From NCBI GenBank assembly GCA_013297585.1, contig JAAFHG010000040.1, positions 1 to 16,069 of the forward strand: a DNA stretch of 16,069 nucleotides, written 5' to 3'. Position 1 is the first letter of the stretch. The number at the start of each line of letters is the position of its first letter. A program made the position numbers and the translations under genes. The notes beneath the pieces are model-generated. The model had not been told where the DNA came from and made no database searches. It saw nothing but the letters and a program-made list of their open reading frames with translations. Source of the DNA: Chitinophagales bacterium (GTDB taxonomy: Bacteria; Bacteroidota; Bacteroidia; Chitinophagales; Chitinophagaceae). Of the stretch, positions 1 through 7,186 are shown piece by piece.

Positions 1-1
1 T

Positions 2-901
2 TTTCCTGTATCTATTTCTTTTGAGCCTACTACTAGTTGCAATTTGCGCTGCCCAGAATGTCCAAGTGGCCTACGCGAGTTTAGCCGTCCAACAGGCATG
101 CTACAAAAAGATTTTTTCAGAGAAACGATTGATGATATATATAAAGAATTGTTATATTTAACCTTCTATTTTCAGGGTGAACCATACCTAAATCCTGATT
201 TTTTAGATATGGTAAAATACGCCCACGATAAAGGCATTTACACAGGTACATCTACCAACGCACACTATTTAACCGATGAAAAAGCAAAAAAAACAATAGA
301 AAGTGGGCTTGATAGATTGATTATTTCTATTGATGGTACTACACAGGATGTGTACCAATCGTACCGTGTGGGTGGCAAATTAGATAAAGTAATAGAAGGC
401 GCTAAAAACATTGTAAAATGGAAGAAAGCCCTAAATAGCAAAACACCTTTTGTATTTTTTCAATTTTTAGTGGTAAAGCCAAATGAACACCAAATAGAGG
501 AAATAAAACAATTGGCTAAAGAAATTGGTGTAGATCAGGTGCGTTTTAAAACCGCTCAGGTGTACGATTTTGAAAATGACCCTAACCAATTAATACCAAC
601 GATTGATAAATATAGCCGCTACAAAACAGACAAAAACGGCAAAGTAGTAAGCAAAAGTGGCTTGCAAAACCAATGCTGGAAGCTTTGGCATGCCAATGTA
701 ATTACTTGGGATGGCTTGGTGGTACCTTGCTGTTTTGATAAAGATGCCACGCACCAATTAGGAAATTTAAAAGGGCAAAGTTTTAAAGCCATTTGGCAAA
801 ATGATAATTACAAGCAGTTTAGGCGAGAACTAATGACAAGCCGCAAAAACATTGATATTTGTAGCAATTGCAGCGAGGGTTTAACGGTTTGGGAAGATTA
901 G
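2..901 (+). CDS. Radical SAM/SPASM domain protein, 5'-truncated by window edge
   Basis: The open frame runs in from the left edge, so the true start is outside the window. The frame from base 2 reads SFEPTTSCNLRCPECPSG, giving the CxxxCxxC cluster motif that binds the SAM-cleaving [4Fe-4S] cluster. A TTG at 44 could be called as a start, but it lies after the first cluster cysteine and would destroy the motif, so it is not the start. A QGEPYLNP segment stands where radical SAM proteins carry the GGEP motif. The C-terminal part has the spaced cysteines of a SPASM domain: CWKLW, then VPCC, a GNL segment, and finally ICSNC close to the stop. SPASM proteins hold auxiliary Fe-S clusters and typically modify peptides or act as anaerobic maturases. 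The substrate cannot be told from this window because the upstream neighbour is missing. Confidence 0.9.
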   Translation, partial: FPVSISFEPTTSCNLRCPECPSGLREFSRPTGMLQKDFFRETIDDIYKELLYLTFYFQGEPYLNPDFLDMVKYAHDKGIYTGTSTNAHYLTDEKAKKTIESGLDRLIISIDGTTQDVYQSYRVGGKLDKVIEGAKNIVKWKKALNSKTPFVFFQFLVVKPNEHQIEEIKQLAKEIGVDQVRFKTAQVYDFENDPNQLIPTIDKYSRYKTDKNGKVVSKSGLQNQCWKLWHANVITWDGLVVPCCFDKDATHQLGNLKGQSFKAIWQNDNYKQFRRELMTSRKNIDICSNCSEGLTVWED

Positions 902-920
902 TTTATTGCCCAATTTTTTA

Positions 921-928
921 TACCTTTA
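921..928 (+). promoter_or_regulatory. Possible -7 box for the antitoxin-toxin pair
   Basis: TACCTTTA matches the Bacteroidota -7 consensus TAnnTTTG at seven of eight positions and lies 16 bases before the ATG at 945. No clear -33 TTG at the usual spacing was confirmed, so this is tentative. Confidence 0.35.
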
Positions 929-944
929 AGATAAAATACTCTGT

Positions 945-1178
945 ATGTTGGATGATAATTTAAAAGAAAAATTGCATCACTACATTGATATTGCAGATGA
1001 GAAAAAATTAGCTGCCATTTATACGTTGGTTGAAGAAGATATTGCTACAGAAATGTTGGAGTTAGAATTAGAAGAACGATTAACAGACTTTGAAACAAAC
1101 CCTACTGATACGCTTAGTTTTGAGCAATTAGTAAACGGTGCAAGACAACAGTATCAACACAAGCAAGCATTCAAATGA
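945..1178 (+). CDS. Small antitoxin-like protein of an addiction module
   Basis: This 77-residue, acidic, mostly helical protein has no recognised DNA-binding motif. Its ending (LELEERLTDFETNPTDTLSF, then EQLVNGARQ) resembles the C-terminal half of small Bacteroidota antitoxins, in which a helix plus a 'T-W/F-E-E/Q-V/L' segment wraps the partner toxin. Its TGA stop overlaps the ATG of the next gene (ATGA), the coupling typical of antitoxin-toxin pairs, and the next frame is a recognisable RelE/ParE-type toxin, now broken. The family assignment rests more on this arrangement than on the sequence. With a dead toxin it may persist as an orphan or neutralise a related toxin elsewhere in the genome; that is inference. 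Confidence 0.65.
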   Translation: MLDDNLKEKLHHYIDIADEKKLAAIYTLVEEDIATEMLELELEERLTDFETNPTDTLSFEQLVNGARQQYQHKQAFK

Positions 1179-1477
1179 GTTATTCGGTATAATTTCACAA
1201 ACTCGTTCAATATGACTTTTCCAATGCCTACGAATGGTATGAAAACAAAAGCCAAGGATTAGGCGAATGATTTATTGAAGCTGTTAAACACAAACTTGAT
1301 GACATTTGCCACTTACCAGAAGCAAATAGTGAGAAATATAGAAAAGGCTTTAGAGAGGCAAGCGTTGACATTTTTCCATTTGTGATTGTTTATAAAATAA
1401 TGCCATTACAAACTATTTTTGTTTCCACGATTCATCATGTAAAAAAACATTCGAGAAACAAGTATCGTAAACCTTGA
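1175..1477 (+). pseudogene. RelE/ParE-type toxin gene inactivated by two in-frame stop codons
   Basis: Reading from the ATG that overlaps the antitoxin stop gives MSYSV, a TAA at 1190-1192, then FHKLVQYDFSNAYEWYENKS and QGLGE, then a TGA at 1268-1270, then a continuous frame to TGA at 1475-1477. The later part includes KYRKGFREASVDIFPFVIVY and ends with HHVKKHSRNKYRKP. These are the classic landmarks of RelE/ParE toxins: the N-terminal helical WYE..S.GLG segment, the FR...V..FPF.I.Y strand, and a basic H..R...YR tail. About 100 codons is the normal length, and frame and length are otherwise preserved, so only two point changes separate it from an intact gene. No ATG lies between the second stop and the conserved core that would rescue a useful protein. 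Confidence 0.85.
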
Positions 1478-1515
1478 TGCATACATCCACCAATCTCTAA
1501 ACCATTTTTACTGCT

Positions 1516-1959
1516 ATGGGCCTTGAACAAGATATTAATCAGCATAAATTTAGAAACGAGTACCAAAAAGCTACCATTAATATTATTTATACCTGTAATT
1601 TTTTGCAACAGCAGTTTAAAACCTTATTAGAACCGGCTGACATTACCACACAACAGTATAACATCTTACGCATTTTACGTGGCGAAAGCCCATTAAGCAC
1701 GTTGCAAATTCGTGAGCGCATGTTAGATAAAATGAGCGACACGAGTAGATTGGTAGAACGTTTGCTGAAAAAAGGGTTACTTGAGAAAAAATCTTGCAAG
1801 TTTGATAAGCGCTTGGTAGACGTAACCATTACTGAAAAAGGCTTGGCATTACTAGCAGAATTAGATGCTAGCGCTAATTTATTAGATAACATTATCTCAA
1901 ATCTTACAACTGCCGAAGCAAAGCAATTAAATGAATTGCTAGATAAAGCAAGAGTATAA
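1516..1959 (+). CDS. MarR-family transcriptional regulator
   Basis: This 147-residue protein has the normal length of a MarR dimer subunit. The N-terminal helices (about residues 10-45) form the dimer interface. The winged helix-turn-helix spans about residues 45-112: TTQQYNILRILRG, then LSTLQIRERMLDKMSDTSRL as the recognition region, then a wing with KFDKRLVDVTITEKG. The conserved DxR..V.IT.KG wing pattern is clear. The C-terminal helices (LLDNIISNLTTAEAKQLNEL) complete the dimerisation domain. MarR proteins usually repress genes for stress, efflux or catabolism and release DNA on binding a small ligand. The next gene downstream has its own -7 box 5 bases before its ATG, so it is probably a separate transcript, and the target is unknown. 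The ATG at 1516 gives the expected N-terminus. Confidence 0.88.
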   Translation: MGLEQDINQHKFRNEYQKATINIIYTCNFLQQQFKTLLEPADITTQQYNILRILRGESPLSTLQIRERMLDKMSDTSRLVERLLKKGLLEKKSCKFDKRLVDVTITEKGLALLAELDASANLLDNIISNLTTAEAKQLNELLDKARV

Positions 1960-2040
1960 ACCATCAAGCTATATTGCTGTGGATTATCAGCCGCTTATCC
2001 CTAAAACATCCACAAGCCTTATTTCTGTTGGCTGCTTGGC

Positions 2041-2048
2041 TACCTTTG
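2041..2048 (+). promoter_or_regulatory. -7 promoter box immediately before the GHL10-like gene (leaderless transcript likely)
   Basis: TACCTTTG is an exact match to the Bacteroidota -7 consensus TAnnTTTG and is separated from the ATG at 2053 by only four bases (CCTC). Transcription in this phylum starts a few bases after the box, so the mRNA would begin at or next to the start codon. A clear -33 TTG at the usual spacing is not obvious. Confidence 0.6.
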
Positions 2049-2052
2049 CCTC

Positions 2053-3522
2053 ATGAATAAATCCTTTTTTTTACTCGTTATCGGTATTATTTTATTTACA
2101 AGCAGTACACAAGCGCAAATCAATTTTGAGTTTCGTGGTGTGTGGATTGCCACGGTAGAAAATATAGATTGGCCTAGTAAAAAGGGCTTATCGGTAGAGG
2201 AACAAAAGGCTGAATTTATTCACATACTTGACCTGCATCAACGTAATGGCATGAATGCTATTTTCATGCAAATTCGCCCTGCTGGCGATGCATTTTACCC
2301 ATCGCAATACGAGCCCTGGAGCGAGTATTTAATGGGTAAGCAAGGTTTGCCACCAACACCTTTTTACGACCCGCTTGAGTTTATGATTTCTGAAACGCAT
2401 AAGCGTGGTATGGAATTTCATGCATGGCTAAACCCTTATAGAGCGGTGTTTAATATTACAAAATCATCTATTGCGCCATCGCATATTACCAAAATACATC
2501 CTGAGTGGTTTTTAACCTATGGCACCACTAAGTTTTTTAATCCCGGCTTGCAAGAAGTGAGAAATCATGTAAGCACAATAGTAAAAGACATTGTTACCCG
2601 TTACGACCTTGACGGTATTCACATGGACGACTATTTTTACCCGTATCGTATTACTGGCAAAGAATTTCCTGACCAAAAGGCTTACGAGCAAAGCGGTAGC
2701 AAACTAAATAAAGAAGACTGGCGCAGAAGCAATTGCGATAGCATTATTAAACAATTATACCTTACCATTCGTGCCGCAAATCCTCGTGTAAAATTTGGCA
2801 TTAGCCCGTTTGGTGTGTGGCGCAACAAAAGCCAAGACCCAATAGGCAGCAATACAAAAGCAGGCCAAACCAATTTTGATGACCTGTATGCGGATATTTT
2901 GCTATGGTTAAAACAAGGCTGGATAGATTATGTAGTGCCACAATTGTACTGGGAAAGAGGGCATAAATTGTGCGACTACGATACCTTACTTGCTTGGTGG
3001 AACGAACATACTTATGGCAAGCATTTGTACATTGGTCATGGTATTTATAGGGTAAATACCAATGCTGCTTGGAAAGATAAGAACGAAATCCCAAAACAAA
3101 TACAAGCACTTAGGCAATACAGCACCACACAAGGTAGCGTGTATTTTAGCAGTAAAAATTTTGAAACCAATGCCAATGGCTGGAACGACAGCTTGCGCCA
3201 AAACTATTATGCTTTACCTGCCATTATACCACCCATGCCTTGGATAGATAGTGTACCACCTGTAAAACCAATAGTAATAGCTGTAAACAAAACCTCTTTT
3301 AACATTGCTTACAAAGGCACCGAAAACATTAAAGGCTTAGCCTTTTTTGCATTACCGCCTTTGGTAGATGTAAAAATGAACCTAGCCACATTGCTATACT
3401 TAACCACCACCACAAGCACCACATTTGACAGAACTAAATCTATGGCGCCAGCCGATAATAGATTGTTTGTAGCGGCGGTAGATACTAATAATAATGTGAG
3501 CGAATGGGTTGAGTTGAAGTAG
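2053..3522 (+). CDS. Secreted GHL10/DUF187-type glycoside hydrolase-like protein
   Basis: The 489-residue protein starts with a Sec signal peptide (residues 1 to about 22, hydrophobic core then STQAQ). The mature part opens with FRGVWIATVENIDWPS, a hallmark of the GHL10 (formerly DUF187) TIM-barrel family. Further barrel motifs are IFMQIRPAGDAFYPS, EFHAWLNPYRA, a DGIHMDDYFYPY segment with the conserved Asp pair, KFGISPFGVWRN, and DYVVPQLYWE. The family is related to glycosidases and is thought to act on surface or peptidoglycan-linked sugars; the activity here is inferred. Residues about 390-489 form a C-terminal beta-sandwich-like (fibronectin type III-like) region ending in NNVSEWVELK. The gene is complete, but its last 120 bases plus about 77 bases of downstream DNA recur at 6984-7180. 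Confidence 0.88.
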   Translation: MNKSFFLLVIGIILFTSSTQAQINFEFRGVWIATVENIDWPSKKGLSVEEQKAEFIHILDLHQRNGMNAIFMQIRPAGDAFYPSQYEPWSEYLMGKQGLPPTPFYDPLEFMISETHKRGMEFHAWLNPYRAVFNITKSSIAPSHITKIHPEWFLTYGTTKFFNPGLQEVRNHVSTIVKDIVTRYDLDGIHMDDYFYPYRITGKEFPDQKAYEQSGSKLNKEDWRRSNCDSIIKQLYLTIRAANPRVKFGISPFGVWRNKSQDPIGSNTKAGQTNFDDLYADILLWLKQGWIDYVVPQLYWERGHKLCDYDTLLAWWNEHTYGKHLYIGHGIYRVNTNAAWKDKNEIPKQIQALRQYSTTQGSVYFSSKNFETNANGWNDSLRQNYYALPAIIPPMPWIDSVPPVKPIVIAVNKTSFNIAYKGTENIKGLAFFALPPLVDVKMNLATLLYLTTTTSTTFDRTKSMAPADNRLFVAAVDTNNNVSEWVELK

Positions 3523-3599
3523 ATTTTTTTAAGCCTACTGTGCCAAAATATTTTTTCAAACGAAGTTTGTTGGCGAAAGCAACGCCAACAAGGGCTGAG
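3403..3599 (+). repeat. Direct repeat copy 1: 3' end of the GHL10 gene plus its downstream hairpin
   Basis: This block covers the last 40 codons of the GHL10-like gene, its TAG stop and about 77 bases of spacer. It matches 6984-7180 in the same orientation almost base for base. The visible differences are a few substitutions, an A-tract change (AACTAAA here, eight A there), TAG versus TAA at the stop, and one T fewer in the T-run. Copy 1 is embedded in an intact gene and is therefore the likely source. Confidence 0.95.
3567..3591 (+). terminator. Hairpin downstream of the GHL10-like gene
   Basis: TTGTTGGCG and CGCCAACAA form a perfect 9-bp stem around a 7-base loop (AAAGCAA). There is no T-run after the right arm, so it is a weak terminator or a 3'-end stabiliser. 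In the second copy of the repeat the right arm is broken (CGCCAAAAA). Confidence 0.5.
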
Positions 3600-3655
3600 T
3601 AATTGTTGCTCACCCAAATACACCATTGGATGATTTAGTTAATTTATTTTAGCTT

Positions 3656-4321
3656 ATGAATATTTATAAAATAAAAAATTCACTTAATTATAAAGTAATT
3701 GGTGTTTATCCACAAGTAGAAACAGGTGAGTACCCAGTAATCAATGGAAATCCTAACTTCATTGGAAATGTTTATCTAAAGTATATTCCTAAACAGCCTG
3801 ATATTCCTATTCCCAAATTAAGAAAAAAAGCAAAAAAAACCGATCTTGTTAGTGCGGGTATAATGGGATTATCATCCAGGCTTCTTATCACGAATAAACT
3901 TAAAATCACACTTGAAAAATACCAGAATGAAAATGTCCAATTTTTCAAAACTAGTATCATCTATAAAGATGTAGAAGACTTCGATTATTGGGTTGTTCAT
4001 CCTTATAAAGTTGATTATGATTTTGTTGATTATTCAAAATCCATCATTAGTAAAGAAAATATTCTTGGTTCAGACTCAAAAGAATATGTAACCATTAACG
4101 GTACTGAGGAATTTATTAAACAAAGAACACACCATAGTACTGATGGAAAGATTTGGAGTTATACAATTGAGAAAATAGCTTTTAAGGATAAGTTAACTGA
4201 CTTTTTTATTCTTGATGGAGTAAGTGGCGGTATTGGTTATTATGTTTCAGAAAAATTAAAAAATGAAATAGAAGAGGCAGGTTTTACAGGTATTGAGTTT
4301 GAAGCTGTAGAACAGGCATAA
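3656..4321 (+). CDS. Probable Imm11-like (DUF1629-type) immunity protein
   Basis: This 221-residue protein has no signal peptide or membrane segment, so it is cytoplasmic. It begins MNIYKIKNSLNYKVIGVYPQ. The middle has RLLITNKLKITLEKYQNENV followed by QFFKTSIIY and DFDYWVVHPYKVDYDFVDY, which resembles the Imm11/DUF1629 pattern of a 'lisnkl...le.y....qf' helix and a 'yyvlh' strand. The end has FFILDGVSGGIGYYVSEKLK and the characteristic finish EEAGFTGIEFEAVEQA. Imm11 proteins are predicted to neutralise toxin domains of polymorphic toxin systems. No toxin gene lies in the window, so this would be an orphan or reserve immunity gene. A decayed tail of a relative lies about 1 kb downstream. The family call is from memory of the pattern and needs a profile search. 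Confidence 0.6.
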   Translation: MNIYKIKNSLNYKVIGVYPQVETGEYPVINGNPNFIGNVYLKYIPKQPDIPIPKLRKKAKKTDLVSAGIMGLSSRLLITNKLKITLEKYQNENVQFFKTSIIYKDVEDFDYWVVHPYKVDYDFVDYSKSIISKENILGSDSKEYVTINGTEEFIKQRTHHSTDGKIWSYTIEKIAFKDKLTDFFILDGVSGGIGYYVSEKLKNEIEEAGFTGIEFEAVEQA

Positions 4322-4327
4322 TATTTA

Positions 4328-4376
4328 AAGAAGTTAATGCCGTTATTAATAAAAATAACGGCATTCTACTTCTTTT
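4328..4376. terminator. Strong hairpin terminator after the Imm11-like gene
   Basis: AATGCCGTTATT and AATAACGGCATT form a perfect 12-bp stem around a short A/T loop, extended outward by AAAGAAGT pairing with ACTTCTTT. The T-run on one side and the A-run on the other make it potentially bidirectional. Confidence 0.8.
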
Positions 4377-4516
4377 TAGACTTAATTAATTATTTTGTAT
4401 TGCTTACCAATACACTTTACGCAATTGTTGGTAAAAACACCAAAAGGCTAAAAGAATTTGACAAAGATGGTTATACTTGAATTTAATTCTAGCCTATTGA
4501 GCAAGCTTAAAATAAT

Positions 4517-5257
4517 ATGAATCAGAAAATTACGATACCTCAGAAATTTGAATTAACAAAACCGCCTTCCGTTTTTAGTGAGGATTGGTTTTTTTTGAAC
4601 GCATCTAATTTTGAATATTGGGTTGAAAATATAAATGGAAAACTTGAGATTAAGGTAAATAAAATTGAGGATAAATGCTACTTTTTAATTTCTGATGGAA
4701 AACTCATTGGAGCTTCATACCCAAGTGAAGATATTTGCTTTGTTTTTCAACCTACAGATAGCACTTTAAATGAGATAAAAATAATAAATTGTAGTGTTTT
4801 ATTCATATATGAAGATGATGGTAATATTTTTTTTGTTGAATCGCAAGAAAAGGATTTACGTGAACATAAACATTTATATGAACAAATAGAACCGAACGAA
4901 AATTATTTTAAACCTATTCAATCGCCAGAAGGAAAAGTATTTAAATATGGAAACTTATATCAGCTAAATAGGATAAATAATCAATTTAACTACACATTAA
5001 TTTTGAAGTTTGATGATACGCCATTAGCTTTTAAAAAACATCATAACCGCCTTTTTGTTGCAACCTCTAATAAATTTATTGTTGTTGAAAATTTTAAGCA
5101 AACAATTATTTTCGATAATTTATTTTGGGAAGATTTATATCCTAATTCAATTGCATATTTTAATGATGAAAATATTTTTATCGGCATAAGAGGCGGTATC
5201 GTTAAAATAAATCTCATAAATAAATCATTCGCTTTTTTTCAAAGCAATGAAAATTAA
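4517..5257 (+). CDS. Protein of unknown function in the immunity-like cluster
   Basis: I do not recognise this 246-residue protein. It has no signal peptide and no membrane segment. The first 60% is rich in aromatic and acidic residues (DWFFLNASNFEYWVENING, YEDDGNIFFVESQEKD). The C-terminal third has short beta-strand pairs such as LAFKKHHNRLFVATSNKFIV and SIAYFNDENIFIGIRGGIV, which look like blades of a small beta-propeller or similar all-beta fold. The DNA is noticeably AT-rich (many AAA, AAT and TTT codons), unlike the neighbouring housekeeping genes, suggesting acquisition by transfer. Its place between an Imm11-like gene and a decayed Imm11-like tail makes another immunity protein possible, but nothing in the sequence proves this. 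The coding call itself is solid: a long frame with a sensible ATG just after the preceding terminator region. Confidence 0.7.
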   Translation: MNQKITIPQKFELTKPPSVFSEDWFFLNASNFEYWVENINGKLEIKVNKIEDKCYFLISDGKLIGASYPSEDICFVFQPTDSTLNEIKIINCSVLFIYEDDGNIFFVESQEKDLREHKHLYEQIEPNENYFKPIQSPEGKVFKYGNLYQLNRINNQFNYTLILKFDDTPLAFKKHHNRLFVATSNKFIVVENFKQTIIFDNLFWEDLYPNSIAYFNDENIFIGIRGGIVKINLINKSFAFFQSNEN

Positions 5258-5303
5258 TATTTGGGTAGAGTATTGCTATTTTAAAATTGGTCACGCACAA
5301 ATA

Positions 5304-5359
5304 GAATAAGACGAAGCTGGCTGTACGGGTATATAGTTTGAACCTGTAGAATAAGGTTA
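5304..5359 (+). pseudogene. Decayed 3' end of a second Imm11-like gene
   Basis: This stretch aligns without gaps to the last 56 bases of the Imm11-like gene (4266-4321). In the same frame it reads E-stop-DEAGCTGI-stop-FEPVE-stop, against EIEEAGFTGIEFEAVEQ in the intact gene. The characteristic ending is kept but interrupted by stop codons, and little can be matched upstream. It is immediately followed by its own terminator hairpin, so it looks like the tail of a former tandem immunity gene whose body was lost, perhaps when the 4517-5257 gene arrived. Confidence 0.7.
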
Positions 5360-5365
5360 ATGTAT

Positions 5366-5400
5366 AAAACGCCACCGGTGGATAACTGGCGGCGTTTTTA
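5366..5400 (+). terminator. Rho-independent terminator
   Basis: CGCCACCGGT and ACTGGCGGCG form a 10-bp GC-rich stem (one A-C mismatch, one G-T pair) around a GGATA loop, flanked by AAAA before and TTTTT after. It follows the Imm11-like remnant and probably now ends transcription from 4517-5257. Confidence 0.8.
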
Positions 5401-5513
5401 CCTTTTTTAAGGTACTGCTGTTCTAGTTTATGTAGTACGCTAATAATATTTAAATAATAGTATCATAGATGCAAACAATATCAATAAAAGCGAAAACTTT
5501 TTATAAAACAGTT

Positions 5514-6257
5514 ATGCGAAATTCATTCATCTATTTGGCTTTAGTATTTTTTTGTTGTGAGTCCACTTTTGCTCAAACCAAAATACTATATGGTACAATT
5601 GTTTTTACAAAAAGTGCAGGAGATACGATAGCGGCAAAGCACACAACGGATAGTATTTTTAAAGAATTGTTAGTTAGTTTTGACAAGTCTGCGGCAGAAA
5701 ATGAACAAGCAGATTCTATGACTACTGCTGCACTAAAATCAATTTTGTCAACAGAACTTACAAGTATAAAAGCTGATTTTGGGCCTCAAAAAGTAACAGT
5801 TGATTTTAGTAAAGACACCATTTGGCAATACAGTAATGATAATGTGATTGAAGGTGATTATTACCGAATAGATTATCGCACAGGTAAGTCGTGGCTTTAC
5901 AACAAAAACCCACAAATGCCAATAAGAGAAGGGTTTGCTTTTATTGGTTTATATCAGTCTGATTCAATTATAATTAACAAAAAAGATAGAAAAACAATTC
6001 TTGGTTTTGACTGCTATAAAGTACGATATGAAATTGTTCCCAAAAAAGAGGAAGATACAGAGATTGATGAAGGCAATATCATTTGTGAAATGTACGTAAC
6101 AGACAAAATTGGCTTACCTGTTCATGCTTTAGTACCAACACAGCGATTACTTGACCAATTTTTTCCATTAGAAGTAATTAAGCGCTATACTAAATTAAAA
6201 GGCATAGAAGAACATTATATAGCAACAGAACTTAAAACAGATAACCAACGTAAATAA
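5514..6257 (+). CDS. Secreted protein of unknown function, distantly GLPGLI/DUF4412-like
   Basis: The frame is open from an ATG at 5469, but the ATG at 5514 is the better start because it places a standard Sec signal peptide at the N-terminus (MRNSFIYLALVFFCCESTFA, then Q). The upstream 15 residues would put charged residues in front of it. The mature part, about 227 residues, has DTIAAKHTTDSIFKELLVSF, a segment resembling KVTVDFSKDTIWQYS, then YRIDYRTGKSWLYNKNPQ, KKDRKTILGFDCYKVRYEI and CEMYVTDKIGLPVHALVPT. The 'ILG..C.K...' and 'M.VTD..GLP' segments recall periplasmic or outer-membrane-associated GLPGLI or DUF4412 proteins of Bacteroidota, whose function is unknown. The family assignment is weak. 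It is followed after 51 bases by the surface-antigen fragment and may share its transcript. Confidence 0.72.
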   Translation: MRNSFIYLALVFFCCESTFAQTKILYGTIVFTKSAGDTIAAKHTTDSIFKELLVSFDKSAAENEQADSMTTAALKSILSTELTSIKADFGPQKVTVDFSKDTIWQYSNDNVIEGDYYRIDYRTGKSWLYNKNPQMPIREGFAFIGLYQSDSIIINKKDRKTILGFDCYKVRYEIVPKKEEDTEIDEGNIICEMYVTDKIGLPVHALVPTQRLLDQFFPLEVIKRYTKLKGIEEHYIATELKTDNQRK

Positions 6258-6308
6258 CAACCAACCCATTTTCTCATATATTTACCATTCACCAGCATAC
6301 CTTGCTTA

Positions 6309-7040
6309 ATGCGCTTTATTTACTTGTCATTGTTAACTATTGTTTTTGGCGGCAGATTGCATGCACAGCAAGATAGCTTAGCGGTAAATACATTAGCAGA
6401 TAGTAGCGAGGTTGCTAGCAACCAATATGTAACGGTAAACAATATTGCTATTAAGGGCAACAAGCGTACACAAGCCTATATCGTTTTAGGTGAAATGGTG
6501 GTTCGCCAAGGCGATACCATTTTACTAAAGGACCTCAACAAAAAACTAGAACAAAGCCGTAACCAAGTATTTAATACCGCTTTATTTGTAGATGCTGCCG
6601 TTTCTGCGGGGCAAAAAATAGGTAATAGCATAACCATTAATGTAGACGTAAAAGAGCGTTGGTACTTTTTTCCTTTGCCATACTTTAGGCTGGTAGATAG
6701 AAATTTTAACCAATGGTTGGTAGACCAAAAAGCGAGTTTGGACCGAGTAAACTATGGTATGAAATTTACCCAAGGCAATCTTACCGGGCAAAATGATGAA
6801 CTAGCTATTTGGTTAATTACAGGTTACAGCCAGCAAATAAGCTTGCGCTACAGCTTACCATTTTTCGATAAAAAAAGACAACAAGGCTTTAGTGTAGGTT
6901 TTGCACATTCTAAACAAAGGGAGTTTAATTACAACACCAGTTTAAACAAGCAGCTATTTTATAAAGCCGAAGATTTTACAAGAACCATCACCACAAGCAC
7001 CACATTTGACAGAAAAAAAATCTATGGCGCCAGCCGATAA
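6309..7040 (+). pseudogene. Truncated POTRA/BamA-like surface antigen gene, fused to the GHL10 3' repeat
   Basis: The protein opens with a signal peptide (MRFIYLSLLTIVFGGRLHAQ). A POTRA-like domain follows at about residues 40-115: VTVNNIAIKGNKRTQAYIVL, GDTILLKDLNKKLEQSRNQV, FNTALFVDAAV and NVDVKERWYFFPLP. The first strands of an outer-membrane beta-barrel come next (NLTGQNDELAIWLITGYSQQ, SLRYSLPFFDKKRQQGFSVG). Relatives are normally about twice this length; the rest of the barrel is missing. From about base 6984 the DNA is the second copy of the GHL10 3' end. The frame enters it in register (TTSTTFDR) and then shifts at an eight-A tract and stops after GASR. Without a complete barrel it is unlikely to insert in the outer membrane. 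Its 5' region is partly repeated at 7636-7709. Confidence 0.8.
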
Positions 7041-7180
7041 TAGATTGTTTGTAGCGGCGGTAGATACTAATAATAATGTGAGTGAATGGGTTGAGTTGAA
7101 GTAAGTTTTTTAAGCCTACTGTGCCAAAATATTTTTTCAAACGAAGTTTGTTGGCGAAAGCAACGCCAAAAAAGGCTGAA
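6984..7180 (+). repeat. Direct repeat copy 2: displaced 3' end of the GHL10 gene
   Basis: This copy of 3403-3599 joins the truncated surface-antigen gene on its left and the small gene at 7187 on its right. It still encodes MAPADNRLFVAAVDTNNNVS and the EWVELK ending from the ATG at 7024, then a TAA, but this no longer belongs to a GHL10 gene. The left junction sits in a short ACCACAAGCACC stretch that suits microhomology-mediated joining. The right edge falls inside the hairpin's right arm. Confidence 0.95.
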
Positions 7181-7186
7181 AAAGTT

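Noticed and set aside
44..901. TTG at 44 as start of the radical SAM gene
   Set aside because: It lies inside the CxxxCxxC motif; the frame is open to the window edge and the first cysteine (38-40) would be lost.
1587..1967. Minus-strand open frame opposite the MarR gene, and similar overlapping frames opposite GHL10, dnaX, gldB and nadE
   Set aside because: They overlap well-supported genes, show no family motifs and have shadow-type composition.
1978..2014. TGTGGAT...ATCCACA inverted repeat before the GHL10-like gene as a MarR operator or terminator
   Set aside because: The 7-base arms are 23 bases apart with no T-run and too wide a spacing for a MarR site; could be chance.
7121..7186. 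N-terminal extension of the orphan gene from a GTG at 7121
   Set aside because: Most of this stretch belongs to the direct repeat, whose other copy is non-coding spacer with a hairpin; the ATG at 7187 is the first start outside it.
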